Of a stretch of DNA of 64,000 bases, positions 1 to 9,107 are shown piece by piece. The notes beneath the pieces are model-generated. The model was given only the letters and a program-made list of their open reading frames with translations, was not told the origin of the DNA and did no database searches. The DNA comes from NORP233 sp050186825 (lineage in GTDB: Bacteria > Planctomycetota > J058). A program made the position numbers and the translations under genes. The DNA lies in NCBI GenBank assembly GCA_050186825.1, contig JBFWYD010000022.1:62001-126000 (forward strand), written 5' to 3'. Every line of letters starts with the position of its first letter. Position 1 is the first letter of the stretch.

Positions 1-1506
1 CCGCATCCCCAGGAACACCTGGGCCACGTTCTCCGCGATCTTGAGGTCGTTGCGCTCGGCCTCGAAGAAGTTGACCGCCGGGCTGTCGAACACGCCGCCC
101 TGGGCGGTCAGGAGCTCGCGCACCACCCGGTCGATCGGGACGTTGTTGGCCAGCCGCTCCTCGAGCCACTCGAAGTAGCGGAGCGCGGCCTTCTGGCTGA
201 CCTGGTTGGGCACGCTGCGCACGAGCAGGCGCTCGGCCCACTTCATCACCCACAGCTCCGCGAACTCCTTGCGGGCCAGCTGGGCGTCGATCCAGCGCGC
301 GCGCTTGTCGGGCCGCTCGTCGGCCAGGAAGGCGCGGGCGTCGGCGGGCTCGGGCAGGCGGCCGGTCAGGTCGAGGGTCACGCGGCGCAGGAAGGTCTGG
401 TCGTCGGCCAGGGGCGAGGGGCTGACGCGCAGCGCGCGCAGCTTGTCGGCCACCAGGCGGTCGATCCAGTGCGCGGCGGGCGGAAGCTCGGGGGCGGCCA
501 CGTCGGGGACGACCAGGAAGCCCGAGGCCACGCTGAACTCGCCGTAGCGGGCCATGACCCAGGCCTCGCCGCGCACGCCCGCGACCAGCGCCGTGCCGTC
601 GAGGTGCGCCGTGCGCGCGTCGGTGCTGATCAGGGTGGTGAAGCGGGTCACGTCGCGGTCGCGGCCGTCGGAGTAGCGGGCGCGGACCACCAGCGCCTGC
701 CGCCCCTGGCCCTCGAGCAGCACGCCCGCGGGCGGGTAGAGCTCGATCCCGATCAGGCGCGGGGTGTCCTTCTTGTCCCCCGGCGCGCCGGCCGCGATCC
801 ACTCGCGCAGGAGCGCGTAGGCCTCGCCCTCGGCCGCGAAGCGCTGGCCGCCGGTGTGGCGGACCGCGCCCGTGGCCTTGTTGAGCAGCAGGCTGGCGTC
901 CGGCGTGGAGAGGTCGATCCGCCGCGCGGCGAGCTCGCGCGTGATCCGCTCGTAGTCGCCCTGGGGGTCGTAGCCGAAGAGCGAGAGGTGGAAGCCGTCC
1001 TTGCCGCGCGAGCTGCCGTGGCAGCTGCCCATGTTGCAGCCGGCGCGGGTCAGCACCGGGAGCACGTCGTTCTGGAAGCCGAGCCGCTCGCGGGCGGTGG
1101 CCTGGCTGACCTTGACCGGGAGCTCGAGCCGTCGGCCCGCGACCTCGACCGCGAGCCGGGTCTCCCCGTCCTGAGCGGGGAAGAGGGTGGCGCCGGCCAC
1201 GCGCGCCTTGCTCGGGTCGGCGAGCGTGAAGGTGGCGGCCGTGGTCAGGTCGGCGGTGGTCCCGTCGGGCGCGCTCGCGACCACGATCAGGCCCTGGAGG
1301 TCACGCACGCCCGAGAGCTCCACGTCGGGCGGATAGACCGCGACGGTGGTGCCCGAGACGAGCGGCGCGAGCGCGGCGCGGGTGGAGCTGGTCACGCGGG
1401 CGGCGCCGGCGGGCTGGGCGGCGGCTGGCTGGGCGGGGCCATCGGCGCGGGCGCCGAGGACCAGGGCCGCGCCGAATACGGCGCTGAGGATCGCGGCGCG
1501 CTTCAA
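1..1506 (-). CDS. PSCyt1/DUF1549-type planctomycete protein, partial (3' part beyond left edge)
   Basis: First 502 codons of a gene that continues past base 1. The start is TTG, overlapping the TGA of the upstream gene (TTGA) and preceded by GGAGGAGGG, so translation is coupled. The N-terminus is an Ala-rich hydrophobic segment, probably a signal peptide. Around residue 157 is CNMGSCHG followed by KDGFHLSLFGYD, the CX4CH signature of planctomycete PSCyt1-type domains. From about residue 368 the text FLRRVTLDLTGRLPEP marks the start of a DUF1549 domain. It is the last visible gene of a three-gene operon with a PPC protein and a DUF1501 protein. Families of this architecture are common in Planctomycetota and thought to be exported; the biochemical role is not established. 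Confidence 0.85.
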   Translation of the reverse strand, partial: MKRAAILSAVFGAALVLGARADGPAQPAAAQPAGAARVTSSTRAALAPLVSGTTVAVYPPDVELSGVRDLQGLIVVASAPDGTTADLTTAATFTLADPSKARVAGATLFPAQDGETRLAVEVAGRRLELPVKVSQATARERLGFQNDVLPVLTRAGCNMGSCHGSSRGKDGFHLSLFGYDPQGDYERITRELAARRIDLSTPDASLLLNKATGAVRHTGGQRFAAEGEAYALLREWIAAGAPGDKKDTPRLIGIELYPPAGVLLEGQGRQALVVRARYSDGRDRDVTRFTTLISTDARTAHLDGTALVAGVRGEAWVMARYGEFSVASGFLVVPDVAAPELPPAAHWIDRLVADKLRALRVSPSPLADDQTFLRRVTLDLTGRLPEPADARAFLADERPDKRARWIDAQLARKEFAELWVMKWAERLLVRSVPNQVSQKAALRYFEWLEERLANNVPIDRVVRELLTAQGGVFDSPAVNFFEAERNDLKIAENVAQVFLGMR

Positions 1507-3962
1507 GGTCCCTCCTCCTGCTTGGCCTGGCGGTACTCCTCGCGGAGCTGCTCGAGCCGGGTCAGCGGCTTCTTGGCCGGCGGCTGCGGGGGCTGAGGCT
1601 GGGGCTTGGGCTGGGGCTGGGGGGCGGCCGCGGCCGCGGGCTTGGGCGGCTTGGGCGGCGGCGGCGGGTCGATCCTCAGCTCGGTGGCGGCGGTGTTGTG
1701 CGCGATCGTGTCCTGGCCCTGGGGCACGAGCACCTGGGCGAAGATCCCCGGGAAGCGGCCGGCCCGGCCCTTGTCCGCGATCCGCACCGGAAAGCGCAGC
1801 TCCTTGGTGTCCTTGGTCAGGGTCAGGTCCGCGCTCTTGGCGTGGTCCGGGAGCTGATAGAGCCGAACCCGCGCCTCGCCCTCGAAGGGGGTCCGCACCT
1901 CGACCTTGCAGTAGAGCTCGGTCTCGCCGCCCAGCACGCCCGCGGCGCGCTCGAAGGCGAGCGACAGGTAGGGCGGCGCCACCTCGAGCTCGACCGGGAG
2001 GCTCGAGGTCCAGAGCCCGCCCACGTGGCCGATCGCGACCAGCGGCCAGCGGCCGAGGGCGGCCCGGCCGTTGGCGTCGAGCTGGATCTCGACCTCGTCG
2101 CGGCCCTTGGGGACCTCGACGTTGCGGCGCGAGCGCACGCCCGGCGGGTCGTAGATCAGCTCGACCCGCACCGGGCCGTCGAAGCCGGGGGCGCGCTGGA
2201 CCTGGAGCTTGAGGGCGGCCTGCCCGCCCTGGACCAGCGGCGTGCGCGGCTGCACCAGGGTCAACGCGAAGGGCGCGGGGCGGGTGACCGCGACCGCCAG
2301 CCGGTCGACGGTGGTGGTCGTGTAGACCGACTGGTTGGGCGGGCCGATCGTGAGCTCGACGGTGTGCTCGAGCGCGCCGACCAGGTCCGGCTTGCCGCCG
2401 GCGGGGCGGGCCTCGACGGCGACCAGGGCCCCGTCGAGGGGCGCCTGCGGGTGCGCCTCGAAGACCACGGGGACCACCGGCGCGCCCTGGGGCGCCTGGG
2501 GCAGGTGCGCGACCACGCCCGAGCCGAGGCCGGCCACGCTCAGGTCGAGCGGCGCGTCGAAGCCCTGGCGATTGACCCGGAGCAGGAGCGCGAAGCGCCC
2601 GCCCTGGGGCACGGCCGCGGCCTGGCGCTCCTGGTTGCCGGCGCGGCCGAGGCGGTTGACGGTCAGGGACAGCCCGGGGCCCTGAGGCTCGAGCTCGAGC
2701 CGGTAGGCGAACTCGGGGCCGCCGCGGCCGAGGAAGTCGCGCACGCGCAGGTCGTAGTCCTTGGTCTCGGGCGCGCGGAAGCGCAGGACCGGGTCGGGGC
2801 GCCCGTTGGCGTCGTCGTTGCCGACGCGGTGCGGGCCGCCGTGGTCCCAGATATCGACCACGCCGTCGAGGGCCGAGCCGAGCTCGCGCGCGCGCAGGCG
2901 GAGGAGGAAGCTCTGCCCCTTGGTCGCGGGGAACACGTAGAAGTCCTCGTCGCCCGGCTGCGAGAGCACGCCGTGCACGGCCGCGGGGGCCTGGATCCGC
3001 TGGCCGCGCTCGCGCCCCTGGTTGGGCTCGACCTCGACCACGCCCGGGAGCGGGGAGACGAGCAGCGGGAGCGGGGTCGGGGCCACCGCGTCGCCGCGGC
3101 GCGGGAAGAAGGCCAGCTCGCCGGCGCGGGCCGGCAGCGTGAGCGTCTGGCTCGAGACCCCGGCCGCCTCGCCCAGGAGCTGGATCGAGAGCTGCTCCCC
3201 CGGCTGGCCGCCCGCGGGCAGGGCCGCGATCGGGCGGGGGAAGGTCCCCAGGTGCAGGCGGTAGCGAGCGTCGCCGTTGCCGCGGTAGGCGGCCTCGCGG
3301 ACCTGCACGTAGTAGACGCCGTCGCGCGGGAGCACGCAGCTCGCGACCGGGTCCTGCCCGGCGAAGGGCGCGTCGTCGCTCTTGGCCAGCTCGAAGCGGC
3401 CCTCGTCGAGGATCGCGAGCGAGGCGTCGAAGAAACCGTAGCCGAGGCGCATGGCCACGACCTCGGCCACGACCCGCTGCCCCTGCTTGCCCTGGAAGCG
3501 GTAGAGGTCGAGGTCCTCGCGGGTGCAGCGCCCGTTGATCGTGACCTCGAGCGGGACCTCCTGGGCGCGGGCCAGCTCGCCGTTGGGCTCCTTCTCCTCC
3601 ACCTCCGGCAGGGCCGAGACCCAGAAGGTGCGCAGCTCACTGACGCCGCTGCCGGTGCGCAGGCGCAGGCGGTGCTCGCCGAGCGGCGCGTCGGGGGCGA
3701 CGCGCAGCCGGACCCGCGCGGCGCGCACGTCCTGGCCCTTCTTGGCGGGCACGGCCTCGACCTTCAGCACAAGGAGCCCGGGCTCGTGCAGGATCAGCCC
3801 GAGCGGGTCCTCGAGGCGGCGCCCGTAGAGGGTGATCGTGAGCTCGGCCCCGCGCTGGGCGCCGCGCGGCACGATCGAGCCCACGCTGGGCGAGGCGGCG
3901 AGCGCCGGGGCCGCCGCCGCCAGCAGCAGCGCAGGGGCGAGGGCGCGGACGAGGCGGCTCAC
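1503..3962 (-). CDS. PPC-domain exported protein
   Basis: 819 aa with an N-terminal signal peptide (residues 1-22, ending PALAA). Two bacterial pre-peptidase C-terminal (PPC) domains are recognisable by their EPNG/EPNQ openings near residues 120 and 309 and by the following DxDxYxF/DEDFYVF strands. The rest looks like Ig-like beta sandwiches. The last 45 residues are Pro/Lys/Gln-rich and end in a charged helix, an unusual tail. The start is GTG, overlapping the TGA of the DUF1501 gene (GTGA), and its own stop overlaps the start of the next gene. PPC domains usually mediate secretion or surface carbohydrate binding. The operon context suggests a surface complex; there is no catalytic motif. 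Confidence 0.85.
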   Translation of the reverse strand: MSRLVRALAPALLLAAAAPALAASPSVGSIVPRGAQRGAELTITLYGRRLEDPLGLILHEPGLLVLKVEAVPAKKGQDVRAARVRLRVAPDAPLGEHRLRLRTGSGVSELRTFWVSALPEVEEKEPNGELARAQEVPLEVTINGRCTREDLDLYRFQGKQGQRVVAEVVAMRLGYGFFDASLAILDEGRFELAKSDDAPFAGQDPVASCVLPRDGVYYVQVREAAYRGNGDARYRLHLGTFPRPIAALPAGGQPGEQLSIQLLGEAAGVSSQTLTLPARAGELAFFPRRGDAVAPTPLPLLVSPLPGVVEVEPNQGRERGQRIQAPAAVHGVLSQPGDEDFYVFPATKGQSFLLRLRARELGSALDGVVDIWDHGGPHRVGNDDANGRPDPVLRFRAPETKDYDLRVRDFLGRGGPEFAYRLELEPQGPGLSLTVNRLGRAGNQERQAAAVPQGGRFALLLRVNRQGFDAPLDLSVAGLGSGVVAHLPQAPQGAPVVPVVFEAHPQAPLDGALVAVEARPAGGKPDLVGALEHTVELTIGPPNQSVYTTTTVDRLAVAVTRPAPFALTLVQPRTPLVQGGQAALKLQVQRAPGFDGPVRVELIYDPPGVRSRRNVEVPKGRDEVEIQLDANGRAALGRWPLVAIGHVGGLWTSSLPVELEVAPPYLSLAFERAAGVLGGETELYCKVEVRTPFEGEARVRLYQLPDHAKSADLTLTKDTKELRFPVRIADKGRAGRFPGIFAQVLVPQGQDTIAHNTAATELRIDPPPPPKPPKPAAAAAPQPQPKPQPQPPQPPAKKPLTRLEQLREEYRQAKQEEGP

Positions 3963-5260
3963 GCCAGCAGCGCCTTGACCACCCGGCCGTCCTTGACGAT
4001 CTCGATCGGGCGGTCGCCGGGGGCCATGAGCTCCTTGTCCGCCACGATCCCGACCAGGTGGTAGACGGTGGTCGCCCAGTCGGGGATCGAGAGCGCGTCC
4101 TCGTCGGGCTCCCCGGCCGTGGCGTCGGAGCTGCCGTAGGCCAGGCCGCGCTTGATCCCGCCGCCGGCCAGCACCAGGCTGAACACGCGCGGCCAGTGGT
4201 CGCGCCCGCCGGTCTGGTTGATCTTCGGCGTGCGGCCGAACTCGCTCGTGACGAGCACGAGGGTCTGGTCGAGCAGCCCGCGCTGGTCGAGGTCGGCGAT
4301 CAGGGCCGCGAAGGCCTGGTCGAAGGGCGGAAGCTGCCCGTCGAGGCCGGCCGCGATGTTGTCGTGGTGGTCCCAGCCGCCGTAGCTGACCGTCACCCAG
4401 CGCACGCCCGCCTCGACCAGCCGGCGCGCGAGCAGCAGCCGCTGCCCGGCCGCGTGGTGCCCGTAGGCGTCGCGCAGCGCCTGGGGCTCCTTGCTCAGGT
4501 CGAAGGCCAGGCGGGCCTTGGGGCTGTCGAGCAGCGCGTAGGCGCGCTCGTAGAAGCTCTCGGTGGCGACCAGCTCGTCAGGCGCTGCGCCCTGGGGGAA
4601 CTGGCCGGCGAAGTGGCGGTTGATCCGCTCGAGCAGCCGGCGGCGGCGGTCGAAGCGCTGCTTGTCGACGCCCTTGGCCAGGTCGAGGTCGCGGACCTTG
4701 AAGTCCTTGCGCGCGGGGTCGCTGCCGAGGCTGAAGGGCGCGTAGGCCGAGCTGAGGAAGCCCGAGCCGGCGTAGGGCGTGGGCATGCCGGGGACGCACA
4801 CGTAGGGCGGGAGGTCGTGGCGCGGGCCGAGCTCGTGGGCGATCACGCTCCCGAAGCTGGGGAAGACCACGGCCGGGCTGGGCCGGTAGCCGGTGAACAC
4901 GTTGTGGGTGCCGCGCTCGTGGGCCGCCTCGGTGTGGGTCACGCCGCGGGCCACGCAGAGCTTGTCGGCCAGCGCGGCCGTCCGCGCCAGGCGGTGCCCG
5001 AAGATCAGCCCGTCGACCTTGGTCGCCACGGGCTGGCTGGCGCCCCGGTACTCGAGCGGCGCGTAGGGCTTCACGTCCCAGGAGTCCTGGTGCGCGAGGC
5101 CGCCGGGGAGGTAGATCTGGATCACCCCCTTGGCCTTGCCCTCGCGCGAGGCGTAGTCCTTGCGGTCGGCCCGCGCCTCGCGCGCCCAGAGCGCGCTGGC
5201 GGTGACCCCGAGCGCGCCCTTGAGCGAGAGCCCGAGCAGATCCCGGCGAGACAGGTCCAC
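3959..5260 (-). CDS. DUF1501 domain protein (Tat-exported)
   Basis: 433 aa from a GTG preceded by GGTGGAGG. The frame stays open further upstream, but that extension is low-complexity and overlaps the Rieske gene's promoter, so GTG at 5260 is preferred. The N-terminus has a twin-arginine motif (SRRDLLGL) followed by a hydrophobic stretch, indicating Tat export. Family landmarks are ARRLVEAGVRWVTVSYGGWDHHDN and SEFGRTPKIN...GRDHWPRVF (internal segments only). DUF1501 belongs to the alkaline-phosphatase/sulfatase-like fold, and its partners are usually DUF1549/DUF1553 proteins, as here. It is the first gene of the operon. No substrate can be assigned. Confidence 0.88.
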   Translation of the reverse strand: MDLSRRDLLGLSLKGALGVTASALWAREARADRKDYASREGKAKGVIQIYLPGGLAHQDSWDVKPYAPLEYRGASQPVATKVDGLIFGHRLARTAALADKLCVARGVTHTEAAHERGTHNVFTGYRPSPAVVFPSFGSVIAHELGPRHDLPPYVCVPGMPTPYAGSGFLSSAYAPFSLGSDPARKDFKVRDLDLAKGVDKQRFDRRRRLLERINRHFAGQFPQGAAPDELVATESFYERAYALLDSPKARLAFDLSKEPQALRDAYGHHAAGQRLLLARRLVEAGVRWVTVSYGGWDHHDNIAAGLDGQLPPFDQAFAALIADLDQRGLLDQTLVLVTSEFGRTPKINQTGGRDHWPRVFSLVLAGGGIKRGLAYGSSDATAGEPDEDALSIPDWATTVYHLVGIVADKELMAPGDRPIEIVKDGRVVKALLA

Positions 5261-5381
5261 GGTCCACCTCCACCCAAAGGCCGAGGCTACCCTCGCCCCC
5301 GCCGTGATTTCCACGCTGATCTCGCGCCAAGGGCCGGCGAAGAGCGCGCGGACGACGCGGGCCAGGCCGGCCGGGGGCCGG

Positions 5382-5387
5382 TAAGCT
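5382..5387 (+). promoter_or_regulatory. -10-like hexamer TAAGCT for Rieske gene
   Basis: TAAGCT ends 9 bp before the ATG at 5397, and no Shine-Dalgarno sequence fits between. The expected start of transcription therefore falls at or next to the start codon, suggesting a leaderless mRNA. Confidence 0.4.
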
Positions 5388-5396
5388 CTCGGGCCC

Positions 5397-6491
5397 ATGA
5401 GCGCGGACCTCCCCGTCGTCCTGCACGCGCCGCTCGCCAAGGGCGTGACCTCCGTCGCGCGCGTGGCCGAGGCCTGGTACGTGGCCTGCCTCGCGCGCGA
5501 GCTGCGCGCCGGGAAGCCGCTCGCGCGGGTCGTGCTGGGCGTGCCCCTGGTCCTGTTCCGGGGGCCTGAGGGCGAGGCGGGCGCGCTGCTCGACCGCTGC
5601 CCCCATCGCAACGTGCCGCTCTCGCTGGGCGCGGTGGTCGAGGGCTCGCTCCAGTGCCCCTACCACGGCTGGCGCTTCGACCGCGCCGGGTCCTGCCTCG
5701 AGGTGCCCTGCCTGGTCGGCGAGCCGGGCGGGCGCGGCCGGCGCGCCGACTCCTTCCCGGTGCGCGAGCAGGACGGGCTGGTGTGGGTGTGGCCGGTCGC
5801 GGGCGCCGAGCCCCAGGTCGAGCCCTACCGGATCCCCTGCGTGGACGACCCGCGCTACACCACGGTCCGCCAGGTGGTCGAGGCCGAGGCCAGCCTGCAC
5901 GCGGTCGCCGAGAACGCGCTCGACGTGCCCCACACGGCCTACCTCCATCGCGGCCTGTTCCGCGGCGGCCGCGCCCCGAACCGGATCGAGGTCTGCGTCC
6001 GCAACTGGGGCGACCGCGTCGAGGCGGAGTACATCGGCGAGCCGCGCCCCTCGGGGCTGGCGGGCCGGATCCTGGCGCCGGGCGCGAGCGAGGCCGTCCA
6101 GCACTACGACCGGTTCATCCTCCCCTGCGTGGCCCAGGTGGAGTATCGAATGGGCAACGCGAGCCACTTCCTGGTCACGTCCTGCATGACGCCGCTCGCG
6201 GACTTCCGCACCCGCCTGTTCGCGACGATCAGCTTCCAGGTCCCGCTCCCGCTGCCGGGCTGGCTGGTGAGCTTGATCCTGTCCCCGGTCGCGAAGTGGA
6301 TCTTCCACCAGGACGCGGTGGTGCTCGCGCGCCAGACCGAGAACGTGCGCCGCTTCGGGGGCGAGCAGTACACGAGCACCGACGTGGACGCCCTCGGCCA
6401 GCACATCCTCCAGCTCTTGAAGAAGGCCGAGCGCGGCCAGGCGGAGCCCCTGGAGGAGCCCCAGCTCAAGCGCTTCGAGATGCTCGTGTGA
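5397..6491 (+). CDS. Rieske [2Fe-2S] oxygenase, aromatic-ring-hydroxylase type
   Basis: 364 aa. The Rieske cluster ligands are CPHRNVPL (about residue 63) and CPYHGW (about residue 86). The mononuclear iron motif DVPHTAYLH (D-x2-H-x4-H, about residues 180-188) is intact, so this should be an active terminal oxygenase of the pheophorbide a oxygenase/KshA-like class. The C-terminal third is rich in hydrophobic segments (PLPLPGWLVSLILSPVA), which could anchor it to a membrane. No reductase gene is adjacent and the substrate is unknown. It overlaps the next gene by 4 bp (GTGA), so the two are co-translated. It is divergent from the DUF1501 operon across 136 bp. Confidence 0.85.
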   Translation: MSADLPVVLHAPLAKGVTSVARVAEAWYVACLARELRAGKPLARVVLGVPLVLFRGPEGEAGALLDRCPHRNVPLSLGAVVEGSLQCPYHGWRFDRAGSCLEVPCLVGEPGGRGRRADSFPVREQDGLVWVWPVAGAEPQVEPYRIPCVDDPRYTTVRQVVEAEASLHAVAENALDVPHTAYLHRGLFRGGRAPNRIEVCVRNWGDRVEAEYIGEPRPSGLAGRILAPGASEAVQHYDRFILPCVAQVEYRMGNASHFLVTSCMTPLADFRTRLFATISFQVPLPLPGWLVSLILSPVAKWIFHQDAVVLARQTENVRRFGGEQYTSTDVDALGQHILQLLKKAERGQAEPLEEPQLKRFEMLV

Positions 6492-7393
6492 AGCCGCCCT
6501 TCGCCTTTCCCGGGCGGGCGCCCGACGCCCACAAGAACGCCGTCGGCGACGCGCTGGTGATCGCCGGCGCGCGCGGCATGACGGGCGCAGCCCTCCTCTG
6601 CGCGCGGTCCTGTCTGCGCGGCGGGGCCGGCCTGGTCACGATCGCCTGCCCCGAGTCGGTGCAGCAGGCGCTCGACGCGAAGGTCGTGTGCGAGATGACC
6701 CGCGGCCTGCCCGAGACGCCCGAGGGCAGCCTGAGCATGGACGCGCTCGAGCCCTTGTTGGGGCTGTGCGCGCGCCGCGACGCAATCGCGCTCGGCCCCG
6801 GGCTCTCCCAGGTCGCCGACACGGCGAACCTGGTCCGCTACTTCGTGCGCGTGTTCCTGGGCGGGCTCGAGAGCGGCCAGGGCCCGCGGCTGGTGCTCGA
6901 CGCCGACGGGCTGAACGCCTTCGCGGGCCAGAAGGAGCTGTTGAAGCCGCTGGCCGGAAGAGCCGTGCTCACGCCGCACCCGGGCGAGTTCCGGCGCCTG
7001 ACGGGCGCGGATCCGGGCGATCGGGAGGCCGCGCTCGAGGCCTTCGTGCGGGAGACGGGCGTCGTGACCCTGCTCAAGGGCCACCGGACGCTCGTCTATG
7101 GGCTCACCGGGGGCGGGGACCTGCGCAGGTACCAAAACGAGACCGGCAACCCGGGCATGGCGACCGCGGGCGCGGGCGACGTGCTGACCGGGCTGATCCT
7201 GGCGCTGCTCGCGCAGGGGCTGTCGCCCTACGAGGCCGCCTGCCTGGGCGCCTGGCTGCACGGCCGCGCGGGCGACGTGGTGGCACGGCGCGTCGGGCAG
7301 GCACCGCTGATCGCGAGCGACCTGATCGACGGGTTGATCGAGGTGATCCGGGACCTCGAAGCGGACCAAGGCGCGACGGGGGTCGGGGCGTAG
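6488..7393 (+). CDS. nnrD: ADP-dependent (S)-NAD(P)H-hydrate dehydratase
   Basis: 301 aa from a GTG overlapping the TGA of the Rieske gene. It repairs hydrated NAD(P)H. Carbohydrate-kinase-like landmarks are GARGMTGAA near the N-terminus, the metal/nucleotide loop LTPHPGEF (about residue 160), LLKGHRTLV, and the C-terminal NPGMATAGAGDVLTG (about residues 219-233) with the catalytic Asp in GAGD. The length matches a stand-alone dehydratase; the NAD(P)HX epimerase domain that is often fused to it is absent. Coupling to an oxygenase gene is unusual but could simply share a housekeeping promoter. Confidence 0.9.
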   Translation: MKPPFAFPGRAPDAHKNAVGDALVIAGARGMTGAALLCARSCLRGGAGLVTIACPESVQQALDAKVVCEMTRGLPETPEGSLSMDALEPLLGLCARRDAIALGPGLSQVADTANLVRYFVRVFLGGLESGQGPRLVLDADGLNAFAGQKELLKPLAGRAVLTPHPGEFRRLTGADPGDREAALEAFVRETGVVTLLKGHRTLVYGLTGGGDLRRYQNETGNPGMATAGAGDVLTGLILALLAQGLSPYEAACLGAWLHGRAGDVVARRVGQAPLIASDLIDGLIEVIRDLEADQGATGVGA

Positions 7394-7439
7394 TTGAGCG
7401 GCCCGACGCGTCGGCGTCACGACGGATGGATGCTAGCGG

Positions 7440-8009
7440 TGCCGGCGTTCTCCTCCCACGGAAGACAACAAGGCGATCGCGAGGGCTCTCGCCCAGGCCT
7501 TGGCGCGCCTCCGAAGATCGTCCGCTACTGGGACGAGGCCGAGCGGAGCTGGGTGGACGTCGCAATAGTGGAAGACGAGGAGCAGGTCACCTTCGCCACG
7601 ATTGGGCTGTCCGATTTCGAGAATCCCCGCGGCGTTCGGGTGGAGCCGCTGGGCTACTGCGCTGCCGCGTGGCCGAGCTTCGCCAACGTGCTCAGCACCG
7701 TCGCGTTCAACCTCATGAACGGTGGGGCGGCCTGTGCCCCAGGGCTGGTCACCCGGGCCTACTCACGCTGTATGACGACATCCCGAGTGGACTCCCTCAC
7801 GTCTTGCTCTGGGATCCGGCGCCCTGGCAGGATCGACTGCCGACGCTGGAGCTCACGGAGAAGACGGTGGCGTGGCTGTGGGCCGTGCCCATCAGCGAAA
7901 GCGAGCTGGCCTACCTCGACGCGCACGGGCCGGAGGCGCTGGCTGACGCGCTCGAGGAGGCGAACGCGGACGTCGCCGACCTCGAGCGCTCGCCTGTGAT
8001 GTGGCCCCC
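7440..8009 (+). pseudogene. Suppressor-of-fused (SUFU) domain gene with two frameshifts
   Basis: Three consecutive reading-frame segments together match one SUFU-family protein. They are NKAIARALAQAL (frame of 7461, to about 7500), PPKIVRYWDEAERSWVDV...ATIGLSD...FANVLSTVAFNLMNGG (about 7500-7745), and LPHVLLWDP...LELTEKTVAWLWAVPISESELAYLDAHG...ALADALEE (about 7745-8009). The order and motifs (RYWD, ATIGLSD, PISESEL near the end) follow the bacterial SUFU family, many members of which are immunity proteins in polymorphic toxin loci. No single frame spans it and no good start is visible. The breaks could also be assembly errors. The 3' end abuts the opposite-strand gene. Confidence 0.72.
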
Positions 8010-8020
8010 CGAACAGCGCT

Positions 8021-8839
8021 CTACACCTCAGAGGCCGACGTGGACGTCGCCGGCGTGGCAGGCGCGGGCGCGCGCGGCTCGCGGCCCAGACCGAGCAGAC
8101 GCCGCAGCGGATGCCAAAGGCCGTACTTGAGCGCGATCCAGCACAGCTCGCGCAGGCGGACCTTGGCCAAGCAGCAGAGCTCGTCACCCAGGTGGTGCTC
8201 CGGGTTCCGCTGCACGAAGTAGCGGATCTCCGGGTTCGCGAGCTCCTCCTGCGTGAGCTCGAGGTAGGGCTCCTTGACCGCCTGGTGGTCCTCGTGGCGC
8301 GGCGCCACGATCAGGCCGCGCGCGGCGTCGTAGCGGTCGGGGTACTTGGCACGCGCGGCCGCGTCGAGCACCGCCTGGACCTCTCCGGGCAGGGCCGCCG
8401 CGCGGTGGCTCGGCCAGCTCGCGAAGTTGTGGCGCATCAGCAGGTAGGTCTTGAAGCCCTTGCTGATCAGGAACCAGTACAGCGGGCGAAAGGGGCGCTC
8501 GAACCAGGTGCGGACCAGGTAGCGCGTGAACGCGTTCTGGAGCTGCTTCTGGCCCCAGCAGGCCTCGTCGATCACGGTGTCGCCACTGAACACGACGAGC
8601 GCCTTGCGGCCGGCGTGCTCGACCCACAGGCGCTGGAGCGTGCTGAAGCCGCAGAGCAGGCCGTCCTGGTCGAACATGCGGATCAGGTGCTGCTTCGCGT
8701 CGAGGTCGGCGTCGAAGTGCTCGCGGGTCATGCCGCGGTAGTAGCGGTCCATGAGCTGGAACATGGCCGCGCGGTCCGCGGGGCCGAGCGCGGAGACCGG
8801 GTCGATGCTGGTGCGCGCGATTCGGCGAGCAGCGGTCAT
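8021..8839 (-). CDS. Conserved hypothetical protein, possibly acyltransferase-like
   Basis: 272 aa, not recognised with certainty. The first two thirds read like a compact alpha/beta enzyme, with GFSTLQRLWVEHAGRKALVVFSGDT (internal segment) and WGQKQLQNAFTRYL. This vaguely resembles GNAT-like folds, but no acetyl-CoA loop is clear. Aromatic-rich helices (LYWFLISKGFKTYLLM) follow. The C-terminus after about residue 250 is Ala/Pro-rich and probably disordered. ATG start without Shine-Dalgarno. It lies between the SUFU pseudogene and the palindrome-rich repeat field. No HUH motif, so it is not a REP-associated transposase. Confidence 0.6.
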   Translation of the reverse strand: MTAARRIARTSIDPVSALGPADRAAMFQLMDRYYRGMTREHFDADLDAKQHLIRMFDQDGLLCGFSTLQRLWVEHAGRKALVVFSGDTVIDEACWGQKQLQNAFTRYLVRTWFERPFRPLYWFLISKGFKTYLLMRHNFASWPSHRAAALPGEVQAVLDAAARAKYPDRYDAARGLIVAPRHEDHQAVKEPYLELTQEELANPEIRYFVQRNPEHHLGDELCCLAKVRLRELCWIALKYGLWHPLRRLLGLGREPRAPAPATPATSTSASEV

Positions 8840-8848
8840 GAGCGGTGG

Positions 8849-8854
8849 AGTCTA
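8849..8854 (-). promoter_or_regulatory. -10-like hexamer TAGACT for the 8021-8839 gene
   Basis: TAGACT ends 9 bp before the ATG at 8839. A weak -35 (TTCGTC) lies 17 bp further upstream. There is no Shine-Dalgarno, consistent with a leaderless transcript. Confidence 0.42.
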
Positions 8855-9107
8855 GCGGGGCGCCCGGGGGCGACGAAAGCGGCGAGGGAGCTGTCGAGGA
8901 GGAAGCCGCGAGCGGCGCCACGGCGGTGCTCGCCGGACACGGCAGAGGGTCGGGGGCCGATGCGAACGGCCTTGCCCCCGCGCTCGCCTTCATGGCAGGA
9001 AGGGAGGCGTACGCCTTGGCGCGCATGCCCTACGACCGAGACGCCCCGACGCGGCTTACGACCGGGCCTGAAACCTGCGGGCCCCGCCCTGGTCCGCGTC
9101 GCGCGTG

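Noticed and set aside
1698..4064. 788-codon plus-strand frame opposite the PPC gene
   Set aside because: Antisense shadow in G+C-rich DNA; the minus strand encodes a signal peptide and PPC motifs.
8021..8839. REP-associated (RAYT) transposase next to the palindromes
   Set aside because: No HUH motif or Y1-transposase signature in the protein.
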